From: Haloechinothrix_A salitolerans
Lineage (GTDB): Bacteria; Actinomycetota; Actinomycetes; Mycobacteriales; Pseudonocardiaceae
DNA length: 64,000 nucleotides
Assembly: GCF_039544105.1 (NCBI RefSeq)
Contig: NZ_BAABLA010000022.1
Direction: 5' to 3' (one strand)
A program made the position numbers and the translations under genes. Below the pieces are notes generated by a model. The model was not told the origin of the DNA and ran no database searches. It saw only the letters and a program-made list of their open reading frames with translations. Below, in pieces: positions 17,603 through 26,172 of this stretch (positions are counted from its first letter, which is position 1; every line of letters starts with the position of its first letter).

Positions 17603-18640
17603 TCAGCCGCCGCCGTTGTTGAGGGCTTGGGACTCCGCGACACGGAAGGCCGCGTTACCGGTCGTGGTCAGGTCCGGGAACGTTCCGCCTTGGCCCGCGC
17701 CCGCCCAGGTGACCGTCCAGTGCACCGTGGCGGCGACCGGGAACGCTTGCCCCGCTTGCTTCGCGGACGAGGTGCGGTAGGTGTGGCCGCAGTCCGGCGA
17801 CGGCGCCTTCGGGTCACTACCGGCTCGGAACGGCGTGCCCGCCCCGGTACACGTCACCGTGCTGCCGTCGCCCATGGACCACGTCACCGACGTCGGCGTC
17901 GCGGTGGCCGTCACCGACACGCCCGGCACGGACGCTGTCGCCGATACCGGCCCCCACCCGCTCGACAGCCACATCCACGTCGGCAAGTTCACCAGCTGAT
18001 CGCCGACAGGGTTCGCCGCGATCGTCGGTGTGGGCAGCCGCAACTGCTTGCGCGCCATCTGCGCCAACTCGGCCGGCGAAGGCAACTGCGCCGCACCGGG
18101 TTGCTGTCCATCCGCGATCCACACCGGTGGCCGGTACAGCCCGTCGGTGACGCCCGCGGTCGAGCATTGCCATACATACCAAGAACCTTGCTGGCCCTGT
18201 GCTGGTTGGGCGGCTTGCGCCAGGACCACTCCACCCGCTGCTGGGCGAGTGAAGACAGCGGGTTGCACGGTCGCGCCGCCGGTGTTCAGTGGCTTGGTGA
18301 AGGCGGCGGTGACCACACCACCGGACGGCGGCTGGTAGTCGCTCTTCACGTAGGAACACTTGGCCAGGTTCGAGTTCCCACCGATGATCGTGTCGCCGGG
18401 GTTGCTGTTGCCCTTGCCTGGGTTGCCGGTGCCCGGACGTCCCGGCTTGTTGCCGTTGCCTGGGTTCCCCGGTTTGCTGTTGTCGCCGCCTTTGCCCGCG
18501 CCGAGATCGCAGACCGGGGCCGGCGTCTGGTCACACGTCGTGCTGCCATAGCCGCCGTCGGCGAGCGCCGGAGCCACACCGCATATGCCGCCGACGACCA
18601 CCAGTCCTGCCACGATTGAAACGCGTCGTAGTTTCAGCAT
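17603..18640 (-). CDS. Secreted protein with Gly/Pro/Asn-rich linker
   Basis: A 345-residue exported protein. A clear signal peptide (MLKLRRVSIVAGLVVVGGIC, cut after APALA) leads to a Gly/Pro/Asn/Lys-rich stretch at about 48-82 (e.g. GNKPGRPGTGNPGKGNSNPG), then two folded parts. The C-terminal part with GDGSTVTCTGAGTPF and HTYRTSSAKQAG resembles a PKD-like beta domain. Five or more Cys could form disulphides. Its place upstream of the SAF gene suggests an accessory or tip component of the pilus, which is inference. ATG 18640 follows GAGG. Confidence 0.8.
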   Translation of the reverse strand: MLKLRRVSIVAGLVVVGGICGVAPALADGGYGSTTCDQTPAPVCDLGAGKGGDNSKPGNPGNGNKPGRPGTGNPGKGNSNPGDTIIGGNSNLAKCSYVKSDYQPPSGGVVTAAFTKPLNTGGATVQPAVFTRPAAGGVVLAQAAQPAQGQQGSWYVWQCSTAGVTDGLYRPPVWIADGQQPGAAQLPSPAELAQMARKQLRLPTPTIAANPVGDQLVNLPTWMWLSSGWGPVSATASVPGVSVTATATPTSVTWSMGDGSTVTCTGAGTPFRAGSDPKAPSPDCGHTYRTSSAKQAGQAFPVAATVHWTVTWAGAGQGGTFPDLTTTGNAAFRVAESQALNNGGG

Positions 18641-19233
18641 GTCCCCGCCTCGTGAACGCCGTACTCCGAGACCTTCCATGATCCGTCCGCCTGCTTCTGG
18701 ACGATGGCGTTGATCAGGTGCCGACCGCCCGGAGTGTCGTTGGCGAGCTGGCCGGTGTCGGCCTTGTACTTCAACCAGCGCGAATCATCGGAGCAGTCCG
18801 TGATCACGATCTTGTTCGGATTGTCAGGAGGCTCGACAGAGGACACCGAAGGCTCGTAGGTGGGTTCGCCCTTGGTCACCAAGCCGTTGTAGTGATCTGC
18901 GTACAAGGCCCGTGACATGTTCGTCAGCGCGATCCCGGTCGCGTACCGCCCCAGCTTCGGCGACTGCCAGTCCGATGTGGTCCCAGCGGCGACGAAGTCC
19001 TGCCACATACCTCGGTACGACGCGAGGGCGTCCTGCTTGGCTTTGTCCACAACAGACAATGCGGTGGTCGACGGAACCGAAGTCGTTGACGCCTGCCCGG
19101 TCGGCTGGGTCGTGCCGGACGATGGGGTGTTCGTGCCGGAACTACACGCGGCGAGGATCGCCAACGTAGCTCCCAGGCCGAGCATCGCCCTGGCTCGGCG
19201 CCCACTAACGATCAAGACCTTGCGGACTACCAC
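18634..19233 (-). CDS. Lipoprotein of unknown function
   Basis: About 199 residues. The signal sequence ends in ATLAILAAC-SSG, a typical lipobox, so the mature protein is lipid-anchored outside the cell. The mature part starts with a Thr/Ser/Pro linker and then a domain with YRGMWQDFVAAGTTSDW near its start, like the NTF2-like lipoproteins seen in actinobacterial pilus loci. Start uncertain: GTG 19233 has G-rich sequence in front; ATG 19251 is in frame but lacks a ribosome site. It overlaps the next gene by 7 bp. Confidence 0.78.
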   Translation of the reverse strand: MVVRKVLIVSGRRARAMLGLGATLAILAACSSGTNTPSSGTTQPTGQASTTSVPSTTALSVVDKAKQDALASYRGMWQDFVAAGTTSDWQSPKLGRYATGIALTNMSRALYADHYNGLVTKGEPTYEPSVSSVEPPDNPNKIVITDCSDDSRWLKYKADTGQLANDTPGGRHLINAIVQKQADGSWKVSEYGVHEAGTC

Positions 19234-19497
19234 ACCCCACCCCCCAGACATCAGTGAAGATCGTCTATCGTTTTCGTGATACACACCACGTCTACACCAC
19301 CCACCCCCACCGACTGCAAAGTGTGTAGGCGACTGACTTTGAAGTCGGAAAGGCATTTTCTATAGATCTTCACTCTTTTGGGCGATAGGCATCACTGTCT
19401 GAGGTTGCCTTCGTGACACTAGAGGCGCGACCAGCACTTTCTGGGGGTAGGCAGTGGCAAATCGACTACAGAACGTTATAAGTGTGGGTGTCGGTTG
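19234..19497. other. Divergent promoter region of the pilus genes
   Basis: A 264-bp gap between the lipoprotein gene (minus) and the prepilin peptidase gene (plus), with lower GC than its surroundings. A TTATAAG sequence at 19475-19481, 17-23 bp before the peptidase start, is a candidate -10 box and would give a very short leader. I see no repeat operator here. Confidence 0.35.
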
Positions 19498-20136
19498 ATG
19501 TCCGCCGCGTTCATCACGGCGTGGGCGGGGGCGGGAATCCTCGTTGGCGCCGCCCTGGCATTCGGCTCCCAACGCCTGCTCACGACGCCTCCGATCGCAG
19601 CCCTCGCGATGCGGCTCACCGCCACGCTCCTGACCGCCCTCATGTTCGGCGCCCTCGCCTGGCGCTTCGGTCATCAGTTCGACTTGCTGCCGTACAGCGT
19701 GCTCGCCGCACTCGGTGTAGCACTCGGCGTGATCGACGTCCTCGAGCAACGACTACCCAGCGTGCTCGTCTACTCGGGCGTCGCCATCGTCGGCGCGCTG
19801 CTGGCGACCTCGGCGATCCTGCACTCCAAAGGCCCGGACTTCGTGCGCGCCCTGGTCGGCATGGCAGTCATCGCCATCCTCTACCTGGTACTTGCGTTGG
19901 TGTCCGGAGGCGGACTGGGGGCCGGCGATGTGAAACTGGGCGGTCTACTCGGCCTCGCGCTCGGCTGGTTGAGCTGGTCGGCACTCGTCACGGCGACCGT
20001 CCTCGGCTGGTTCGCAGCCGCCCTGGTGTGGCTCCTGGTTCGGGCGACCCGACGAAGACCGCAGGGCTCACTGGTGCCCATGGGACCGTTTCTCCTGGTC
20101 GGGGCGTTGATCACGATCGTGGGCGTTCCGGGGTGA
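19498..20136 (+). CDS. Type IV prepilin peptidase (TadV-like, A24 family)
   Basis: A 212-residue multi-pass membrane aspartic protease that would process the pilin and pseudopilins encoded on the other strand. The two catalytic Asp motifs are visible: IDVLEQRLP and GAGDVKLGG. There is no N-terminal methyltransferase-type Cys domain, as in short TadV enzymes. An in-frame TTG lies just before ATG 19498; ribosome site is weak. Confidence 0.88.
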   Translation: MSAAFITAWAGAGILVGAALAFGSQRLLTTPPIAALAMRLTATLLTALMFGALAWRFGHQFDLLPYSVLAALGVALGVIDVLEQRLPSVLVYSGVAIVGALLATSAILHSKGPDFVRALVGMAVIAILYLVLALVSGGGLGAGDVKLGGLLGLALGWLSWSALVTATVLGWFAAALVWLLVRATRRRPQGSLVPMGPFLLVGALITIVGVPG

Positions 20137-20166
20137 CGTTCGCTGAAGCTTCGCCTGCGGCGTGCA

Positions 20167-20874
20167 TCACCATTCCAGAGGTTCGCGTTCGTAGAAGAAT
20201 CCCCCGGTGGGGCCGTCGTCGGGCAACGTGGCGAGCCAGACGGGAGTGTCGGCACCCTGCTCGGCGGTGCGTGGAGCGTTCGGGCCGCCGAGATCGGTGC
20301 GGACCCAGCCGGGGGACGCGGAGTTCACCAGGATCCCGGTGCCGGCGAGTTCCGCCGCGAGGACCCGTGTGACGGCGTTGAGGGCCGCCTTGGAGACGCG
20401 GTAGGCGGGCTCGGTGGGCCGCGTCATGTGATGCAGAGAGCCGAGCGTGCTGGACAGGTTGACGATCCTGCCGTAACCGGCGGTACGCATCGCGGGAACG
20501 ACAGCTTCGGCGCATTGCCAGGCGCCGAGCACGTTCACCTGCCAGACACGGGAGGCCAGGTCGACGTCGATGTGCGACGGCTGTTGGTCTCCGTCGCTGA
20601 TCCCAGCGTTGTTCACGAGGATGTCGATCCGGCCGTGCCGGTCGAGGGTGTGCTGGACCGCTGCGGCGATGGTGTCAGATTCGGTCACATCGAGGCGTAC
20701 GCCGGAGGCGGCCCATCCTCGGCCGACGAGATCGGTCGCGGTCCGGTTCGCCTGTTCGACGTCGCGGGCGGTGGCGACGACATGGATATCGCGTTCGGCG
20801 AGCTGTCCGGCGATGGCGTAGCCGATACCCCGGTTCGCGCCCGTCACGAGCGCGACCCTGCGAGAGCTGTGCAT
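20167..20874 (-). CDS. Short-chain dehydrogenase/reductase
   Basis: A 235-residue NAD(P)-dependent oxidoreductase. Seen: cofactor motif TGANRGIG at 15-22, NNAG, the catalytic Ser in NLSSTLG and YRVSK with the Tyr/Lys pair. Substrate unknown. It begins 3 bp after the stop of the XRE/TPR regulator, so both share one transcript. Confidence 0.9.
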   Translation of the reverse strand: MHSSRRVALVTGANRGIGYAIAGQLAERDIHVVATARDVEQANRTATDLVGRGWAASGVRLDVTESDTIAAAVQHTLDRHGRIDILVNNAGISDGDQQPSHIDVDLASRVWQVNVLGAWQCAEAVVPAMRTAGYGRIVNLSSTLGSLHHMTRPTEPAYRVSKAALNAVTRVLAAELAGTGILVNSASPGWVRTDLGGPNAPRTAEQGADTPVWLATLPDDGPTGGFFYEREPLEW

Positions 20875-20877
20875 TCG

Positions 20878-22284
20878 TTAGGCGGCCAGGTCGGCGAGGT
20901 GGAGATCGAGCTTCTGGACCCGAGCCTCCCGGTCGTGGTGCGACATCGCGCGCCGCGCTTCGCGGATGGTGTGGATGGAACGCACCGAGCCGGTGTGGGC
21001 GGCGAGGTCGGCCGCGGTGTGGAGGTCGTCGCAGGCGAGGTCGAGGTCATTGGCGTGCAGGTGCGCTTCGGCGCTGCGGACGTGGTAGATCGTGCGGTCT
21101 CGGACGTACTGGGGGTTCATGCTGCTCAGCGCGTTGTCGATCAGCGGGCGAGCCTTGGCGGGCTGGCGCAGGTCGACCCAGCAGGCAGCGGCCTGCGCAG
21201 CGAGCTCCGACTCGTCGAAGAAGTAGATCCAGTCAGGTTCCGGGTTCTGGGACGTGGTCGCGTCGAGTCGTCGTTCGGCATCGTTGAGGGCGTGACCGCA
21301 GGACGCCGCGTCGCCCGCTTTCGCGTACGCCCGCGCCTTCCGGCTGGCCAGCAGCGCCCGAAGACGGGGAGTGGCGGTGTGCTTGGTCCGGTCCTCGGCG
21401 GCGTCGATCAGGGCGATGGCTTCCTGGTGGTGGCCGGTCAGCGTTGCCTGGAAGCTCATGCACGCCAAGACGTGCGCGCCGGTCAGGGAGTCGTTCGCGC
21501 TGGCCGAGGACCGTAGGGCCGCGACGTAGTAGGACTGGGCGGCGGCATGGTGGGCCGCGTCGAAGTGCAGCCATCCGCACAGGCGGGCTGCCTCGGTGAC
21601 GAGACTGAACAGCCGCTGCCCGGCGGAGGTGCTGTAGTCCGCTTGATCGGCGAGACGAGTCAGCCAGTTGAATTCCGCGACCGCGAGCTGGTGGAGCTCG
21701 CGTCCGCCAAACTCGTCATCGAGCTGGCGAAGGTCGGCGAGCCGGTGGTCGAGCCGGTCCAGGACCGTGGCGGACAGGCGCGGGTCGCGCTGCTCGGGCA
21801 GCGCGACCGTGGTCGGTGGAAGGACACCGGTCAGGGCTGAACCCCATCGGTCTGCAACGCCAGCGAGCGCGGCACCCGTGATGATCAAGAACCCCCGGCG
21901 ATCCATCGTGCCTCCCGCGACCTCGTGAAGAACCTGCATCGTCCCGGTGATCGACCAAGGTGGCTCCAGGACGCTGGCCTGCCCGGCGTGGTGCCAGTCC
22001 GGCCAGTTGAACGCAGCGGCCACGTCGCGCGCAACCTCAAGCTCGGACGTCCGGCCAGCGGGAGGACTGGCGAGTTGATCAGGACCGAGGAGAGCGGCGA
22101 GGGCGTCGCGGGACAAGTCGAGGGCTTTGGCGAGGTCTGGCTGGTTCCACGGCTGCGGCGTGCCCGTGCCGCGCTCCCAGCGTCCTACCGTGGATCGTTC
22201 GAGCCCGAGGCGCTCGGCGAGCGTGTCCTGGGTGAAACCCATCGCCGCGCGGCGTCGTGCCAGGCCGTCTCGTCGTGCTGCCAT
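20878..22284 (-). CDS. XRE-family regulator with TPR-like C-domain
   Basis: A 468-residue regulator. HTH at 10-45 (GFTQDTLAERLGLERSTVGR). A Tat-like twin-Arg plus hydrophobic stretch, MDRRGFLIITGAALAGVA, lies internally at about 127-144. The rest is helical and TPR-like. The HTH closely matches those of the regulators starting at 36726, 39056 and 50715. HTH-plus-TPR layout is shared with peptide-sensing RRNPP regulators; whether this one senses a peptide is unknown. It is divergent from operator 22632-22671. A longer frame reaches further upstream, but ATG 22284 begins the HTH domain. Confidence 0.88.
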   Translation of the reverse strand: MAARRDGLARRRAAMGFTQDTLAERLGLERSTVGRWERGTGTPQPWNQPDLAKALDLSRDALAALLGPDQLASPPAGRTSELEVARDVAAAFNWPDWHHAGQASVLEPPWSITGTMQVLHEVAGGTMDRRGFLIITGAALAGVADRWGSALTGVLPPTTVALPEQRDPRLSATVLDRLDHRLADLRQLDDEFGGRELHQLAVAEFNWLTRLADQADYSTSAGQRLFSLVTEAARLCGWLHFDAAHHAAAQSYYVAALRSSASANDSLTGAHVLACMSFQATLTGHHQEAIALIDAAEDRTKHTATPRLRALLASRKARAYAKAGDAASCGHALNDAERRLDATTSQNPEPDWIYFFDESELAAQAAACWVDLRQPAKARPLIDNALSSMNPQYVRDRTIYHVRSAEAHLHANDLDLACDDLHTAADLAAHTGSVRSIHTIREARRAMSHHDREARVQKLDLHLADLAA

Positions 22285-22631
22285 GCTCGTCCCCGTCCGG
22301 CTAGACCGCCCCTGATATTCCCGTCGCCGTTTGGCCAGGTCAAGACTAGGGCCACAAGACACCAAAAGCCCGGCAGGCCGGCGGATCAGCGGAGTGACCG
22401 GAAAACACGCGTACGAGCTGCCTTTTGTTCGTTGAGAAGCATCACCGACTGTGGCGTGGCGTGGGTACCATTCCCTCACGCGTCCGATCGCGGCGAGTAA
22501 ATATGCCTCCTCGGGGCTGCGGCGTCCAAGAGACACCGCCGAGAAGCCTGGTTACACACGGTGTCAACCCGCTTCACCCGATTGACGTAGACGCCGCTCG
22601 GTCAACGTTTGGGCAGGTCATCGGGGGTGAC

Positions 22632-22671
22632 GCTCCATCCGCGCCCCATCGCCGCCCCACCGCCGCTCTGG
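22632..22671 (+). promoter_or_regulatory. Tandem-heptamer operator, copy 1
   Basis: Heptamers GCTCCAT (22632), GCCCCAT (22643) and GCCCCAC (22654) at exact 11-bp spacing, then GCTCTGG at 22665. It lies 199 bp before the first small gene of the queC/RT operon and 348 bp before the divergent XRE/TPR gene. Same layout as the copies at 39191, 50783, 54292 and 59346. Confidence 0.75.
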
Positions 22672-22789
22672 TCCGCTCCCCGTGGCGATCGTTTAGTTGA
22701 TCGGTGTTCGCAGCCGCAACCACCAGCAGTTTTGGAACCGGCAACGGGCACCTCCCGGCTGGCGCACCGAATGGTCACCGGGTGCCGAT

Positions 22790-22814
22790 CGCAGGCCGCT
22801 CTTGACGGCCTGCG
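22790..22814 (+). other. Leader hairpin
   Basis: CGCAGGCCG and CGGCCTGCG form a perfect 9-bp stem with a 7-base loop, located between operator copy 1 and the first gene. No T-tract follows, so it is more likely a leader structure than a simple terminator. Confidence 0.5.
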
Positions 22815-22869
22815 GCGGACGACAAACGACGCAACAAACCAAATAGGGACTCGCTGACTATTGGAGTAG

Positions 22870-23010
22870 ATGATGCTCTCCCAGCGATTCGCGACGCCCT
22901 GCGCGCCGCGATGCCCACAGACTCAGCTCGCTGTGCCGTGTTTGTTCGTGCAGCCGGTGTGTCGACGGGAATGGAGTAGGGACACCGCGCGAGGCGGTGC
23001 CGCACGATGA
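22870..23010 (+). CDS. Small cysteine-containing peptide, operon start
   Basis: A possible 46-residue peptide beginning MMLSQRFATPCAPRCPQTQ, with four Cys residues. GGAG lies three bases before the first ATG and six before the second (22873). Its stop overlaps the next ATG as ATGA. It would be the first gene after operator copy 1. No homologue is recognised. Confidence 0.4.
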   Translation: MMLSQRFATPCAPRCPQTQLAVPCLFVQPVCRREWSRDTARGGAAR

Positions 23011-23375
23011 ACACCGGACCCTGGTCCATCGCGTGCCGTGATGTCGCCGGCCGCGAGAGGACCCTGCGTGTTGTCGTGCGTGGCTCGGAGGTCGTGGTCA
23101 TGGCTCCCCCTGGGGAAGTCGCGGTCCTCGACCGCGCCGCCACCGCCCAGTTCCGCTCCGCCGTCATGCAAGCCACCGAGGTGGCGACCACACCCGCGCC
23201 AGGTGCACCTGGCCCTTTCACGGCAACCGGCATGGCGGGCACGGCGGAGCAGAACAACGGCGGTCTTCCCCCAACCGCCGAGGGGCGCCCTGCTCTGCTG
23301 TCATGTCGCGGCGGGACCACGACCCCGATACCTGGTCTCGCCGCGATCCCCGCCATCAGGGGTGAGGCCGGATGA
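23007..23375 (+). CDS. Small hypothetical protein
   Basis: A 122-residue protein, unknown. The first 60 residues form a beta-rich unit ending EVAVLDRAATAQFRSAVMQA; the tail is Gly/Pro/Thr-rich and probably disordered. The same unit, as GGRLARLTNAEAGQLRAALR, recurs in the protein at 23578-23838, so the two are paralogues. It is overlapped by ATGA at both ends. Confidence 0.65.
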   Translation: MNTGPWSIACRDVAGRERTLRVVVRGSEVVVMAPPGEVAVLDRAATAQFRSAVMQATEVATTPAPGAPGPFTATGMAGTAEQNNGGLPPTAEGRPALLSCRGGTTTPIPGLAAIPAIRGEAG

Positions 23376-23581
23376 TTGCCGTGGTCATCACGGCGAGCGC
23401 CGCGCTGGCGTTTGTCTGTTGCCTGCTGCGGCTGGCGTGGCGGCGTCGGCAGACCGAATCCGCTTACGCCGGTTCGCATCGCCGCGCGCCGCGCCAGCCC
23501 CCGAACCGTGTCCTGCGGCACGCGATCGCCACGGCCGGAACACATGGCCTCGGCATGATCAGAAAAACCGACGGCTCATGA
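23372..23581 (+). CDS. Small membrane protein
   Basis: A 69-residue protein with one N-terminal helix (MIAVVITASAALAFVCCLLR) and a basic cytoplasmic tail. ATGA overlaps on both sides tie it to its neighbours. Function unknown. Confidence 0.55.
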   Translation: MIAVVITASAALAFVCCLLRLAWRRRQTESAYAGSHRRAPRQPPNRVLRHAIATAGTHGLGMIRKTDGS

Positions 23582-23838
23582 GGCGGTCATGTCCGACCGT
23601 GCCCGCCGCGACCTTGCTTCGTCGACTGGGATGGCACCACCGCAAAGTCGACTGCCGCGACGGCGACGGCCAGCGGTCCGCGCTGCACCTGCGGCGGCGC
23701 ACTCCCGCGGACGTCGAGATCGAGCTGCCCGGCGGACGGCTTGCGCGGCTGACCAACGCCGAGGCCGGGCAGCTCCGGGCGGCACTCCGCGACGTTCTGC
23801 TCGCCGAGCACCCGCCGCACCGAGCGGGGGCCGTCTAG
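23578..23838 (+). CDS. Small hypothetical protein, paralogue of 23007-23375
   Basis: An 86-residue protein starting at ATG 23578, within an ATGA overlap. The beta-rich segment DVEIELPGGRLARLTNAEAG matches the middle of the protein at 23007-23375. Unknown function; the pair could form a heteromer. Confidence 0.6.
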   Translation: MRRSCPTVPAATLLRRLGWHHRKVDCRDGDGQRSALHLRRRTPADVEIELPGGRLARLTNAEAGQLRAALRDVLLAEHPPHRAGAV

Positions 23839-23985
23839 CCAGATGTTGAAGCCAGGCCGGATTTCTCGCCGTGCCTTCGGACGAGCGCGCGCTCGCGACA
23901 CCGACTGCGGTCGGGCGGAAGCGGTTCGACGACGCCTTCCGCCCGGCCGCCACCAGCACCCACCCCTCTCGAGGAGGACCGACTC

Positions 23986-24468
23986 ATGACCGCCGTCATC
24001 GACGACCACCCCGCCCTGGCTGAGCAGAAGCCTGACCAACGAGCGCGGGACTACAGGGACGTGTTCGCGTGGCCAACCACCATCGACAGCGTCACCGGTG
24101 ATGTCCGCCTTCAGCTTGGCACGACCGTCGACGCGCTTATCATGCGCGCCGGGTTTGCCGGGGAGGTCAACAACTTCCTTGCGCGGCACATGTTGCGCGC
24201 GCCCATCATCGTGGTTCCCGGCGGTCCCAACGACTGGATCTTCCTCACCCAGCCACGCACGCCCCTGCGCCAGTCGTCCTGGGACGACCTGGTGCGCATC
24301 CAGGTCGGCTGGAAACAACGCGGTGACTCCATCTTGCTTCCCGCTTTGGACAACGTGGACGAAGGCGTGCGGTGGCTTGAACAACCGCAACCACACATGA
24401 CCCTTCCGCCGTGGACCGCAGTGGTCGGCGCGGCCCGCTCGACGTCCTCGCTGTGCGGGACGTGGTGA
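23986..24468 (+). CDS. Hypothetical protein upstream of queC
   Basis: A 160-residue soluble protein of unknown function. Centre: LARHMLRAPIIVVPGGPNDW then VGWKQRGDSILLPALDN, a pattern of alternating beta strands and loops that I cannot place. ATG 23986 follows AGGA. It overlaps queC, and the preceding 147-bp gap is the largest break in the operon. Confidence 0.7.
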   Translation: MTAVIDDHPALAEQKPDQRARDYRDVFAWPTTIDSVTGDVRLQLGTTVDALIMRAGFAGEVNNFLARHMLRAPIIVVPGGPNDWIFLTQPRTPLRQSSWDDLVRIQVGWKQRGDSILLPALDNVDEGVRWLEQPQPHMTLPPWTAVVGAARSTSSLCGTW

Positions 24469-24470
24469 AC

Positions 24471-25175
24471 ATGCCGATCGGCACCCCCGCTCACCGACAT
24501 CCGCGCCACGCCATTGTGATCGCCTCCGGCGGGTTGGACTCCACCGTGCTGGCGTACTGGCTAGCCGCGCGCGGGGCCGAGCTGACGCTGTTGTCCTTCG
24601 ACTACGGCCAACGGCACCGAGTCGAACTGGAGTACGCGGCCGAGATCGCGCGACTGCTCAACTGTCCACACGAGACCGTTGAGCTTTCGATGCTCGGTCG
24701 GCTACTGGTCGGCTCGGCCCTGACCGACACCGACGTGGCGGTGCCTGACGGCTACTACACCGACGAGTCGATGCGTGCCACCGTCGTCCCGAACCGCAAC
24801 GCGATCATGCTCGACATCGCCGTCTCCGTGGCTGTTGCCCGCAAGGCCGATGTGGTCGCGTTCGGTGCGCATGCCGGTGATCACGCCGTTTACCCGGACT
24901 GTCGACCGGAGTTCGTCGAGCGGTTCACCCGGTCGGTCCGCACCGCCAACGAGGGGCTGCTGGTCGACGATTTCGAGATTCTCGCCCCGTTTCTCACCCA
25001 GAGCAAGACCGACATCGTCCGCATTGGCACGGCACTGGACGTTCCGTTCGAGCGGACGTGGTCGTGCTACCGGGGCGAGGCGACGCACTGTGGGACATGC
25101 GGAACCTGCACTGAACGCAAGGAGGCGTTCCAACAGAACGGCATCACCGACCCCACCAGCTACCGCTGCGCGTGA
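24471..25175 (+). CDS. queC: 7-cyano-7-deazaguanine synthase (QueC)
   Basis: A 234-residue enzyme that converts 7-carboxy-7-deazaguanine to preQ0 with ATP and ammonia. The PP-loop SGGLDST is at 19-25; FDYGQRH and the C-terminal zinc site CYRGEATHCGTCGTC (C-x8-C-x2-C-x2-C) are intact. The partner enzymes QueD and QueE are encoded 30 kb away behind the same type of operator. A GTG at 24465 overlaps the upstream stop and may be the true start. No FolE is seen; GTP cyclohydrolase would come from elsewhere. Confidence 0.93.
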   Translation: MPIGTPAHRHPRHAIVIASGGLDSTVLAYWLAARGAELTLLSFDYGQRHRVELEYAAEIARLLNCPHETVELSMLGRLLVGSALTDTDVAVPDGYYTDESMRATVVPNRNAIMLDIAVSVAVARKADVVAFGAHAGDHAVYPDCRPEFVERFTRSVRTANEGLLVDDFEILAPFLTQSKTDIVRIGTALDVPFERTWSCYRGEATHCGTCGTCTERKEAFQQNGITDPTSYRCA

Positions 25176-25182
25176 CGAGGTG

Positions 25183-26169
25183 ATGATGATGACGGAGGCG
25201 GAACTCGGCTCGCCAACTGGGCCTGGGCGGGGCCGTCGTTCCTCGCGCCACGGCTCGCGCGTGTTGGGTTGCGAACCGGTACAGCGTGGCGAGGGGATCG
25301 TTCCTGCCGCCCAAGCACCCAGCACGGTAGCGCACCAGGCGGCAACGCCGCCAGCGCCCTCCGCCTCCGGACCGCAGTCACACTCGTTGATGCCGCTGCT
25401 GTCCGAGCCGTACCTGCGCCGCGCGTTGCGCCAATGCGGCCGGCGAGCTTCGGCACCCGGTGCTGACGACATGACCTGGGGCCACCTTCGCCGCGAGGCC
25501 CGCGTGATGCTGCCGCAACTGGCCATCGAACTCGCAAGCGGAACGTGGCAGCCCGGACCGATCCGCGACGTACGGCTCCCCACCTACACCGGCAAAGAGA
25601 TGCACACCTTCATCCCCACCGTGCGGGATCGACTGGTGCACCGCGCGCTGCGCAACGCCCTCGAACCGGTGCTGGAAGCGAGCGCCTTCCGCGATTGGGT
25701 GTCCGGATTCCGTCCGCGCCGCAACCGCATCACCTCCCTGCGTCAGGCCGCTGGGTATAGCCGCGCGGGCTTCCGGTGGGTCGCCGATCTCGACGTCGCC
25801 TCGGTGTCGGAAGGCGCGACGATCGACGAAGTCATCGACTGGCATGCCGAGCACATCCACGACGGCACCTTCCTGGCCCGCCTCCGTACCGCGCTCGCCG
25901 CGATGCCGAGCCCCATCGCGCCGGGCTCCGGCCTGGCGCCCATGCTGATCAATCTCCGATTGTCCCAAGTGGATGAACGAGTCTCTGGGCTTCGGGTCGT
26001 CCGCTTCGCCGACAACTATGTCGCTTTCGCCCGAACCCGCGAGGACGCGCAGGAGGCGTTCTACACCATCAGCGACGCACTCCTGCAGCTTCGGCTGCGG
26101 CCCAACGAGGCCAAGAGCCGTATCCGCGACGACGCCAACGTCGAAGACCTTTTCCTGATCGGCGGCTGA
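25183..26169 (+). CDS. Reverse transcriptase (group II-like), altered YxDD box
   Basis: A protein of up to 328 residues with an RT domain at about 75-320. Motifs: GADDMTWGHL, IPTVRDRLVHRALRNALEP, WVSGFRPRR, Asp 202 in ADLDVASV (motif A), PGSGLAP at 247-253 and RFADNYVAF, where YADD has become FADN (275-278). No maturase, thumb-X or endonuclease domain follows. The first about 68 residues are Pro/Ser/Gly low complexity, and ATG 25390 could be the real start, leaving a structured gap after queC. Three ATGs in a row (25183-25189) follow GAGG. It sits 7 bp after queC. Confidence 0.85.
   Translation: MMMTEAELGSPTGPGRGRRSSRHGSRVLGCEPVQRGEGIVPAAQAPSTVAHQAATPPAPSASGPQSHSLMPLLSEPYLRRALRQCGRRASAPGADDMTWGHLRREARVMLPQLAIELASGTWQPGPIRDVRLPTYTGKEMHTFIPTVRDRLVHRALRNALEPVLEASAFRDWVSGFRPRRNRITSLRQAAGYSRAGFRWVADLDVASVSEGATIDEVIDWHAEHIHDGTFLARLRTALAAMPSPIAPGSGLAPMLINLRLSQVDERVSGLRVVRFADNYVAFARTREDAQEAFYTISDALLQLRLRPNEAKSRIRDDANVEDLFLIGG
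25193..25369 (+). other. Inverted-repeat-bounded segment before the RT core
   Basis: CGGAGGCGGA (25193-25202) and TCCGCCTCCG (25360-25369) are perfect 10-bp inverted repeats. Between them are CCTCGCGCCAC/GTGGCGAGG (25241-25251 with 25286-25294), GGTT-gcg-AACC (25267-25277) and GGCGGC-aac-GCCGCC (25338-25352). This resembles the layout of retron RNA genes, but the segment is also open in the RT frame and the DNA is GC-rich, so chance pairing is possible. Confidence 0.25.
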
Positions 26170-26172
26170 GGC

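Larger units (their letters stand above)
22285..22869. other. Divergent control region before the queC/RT operon
   Basis: A 585-bp gap between the XRE/TPR regulator and the first small gene of the plus-strand operon. It contains the 40-bp operator at 22632-22671 and a perfect hairpin at 22790-22814. No larger gene is supported. Confidence 0.6.
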
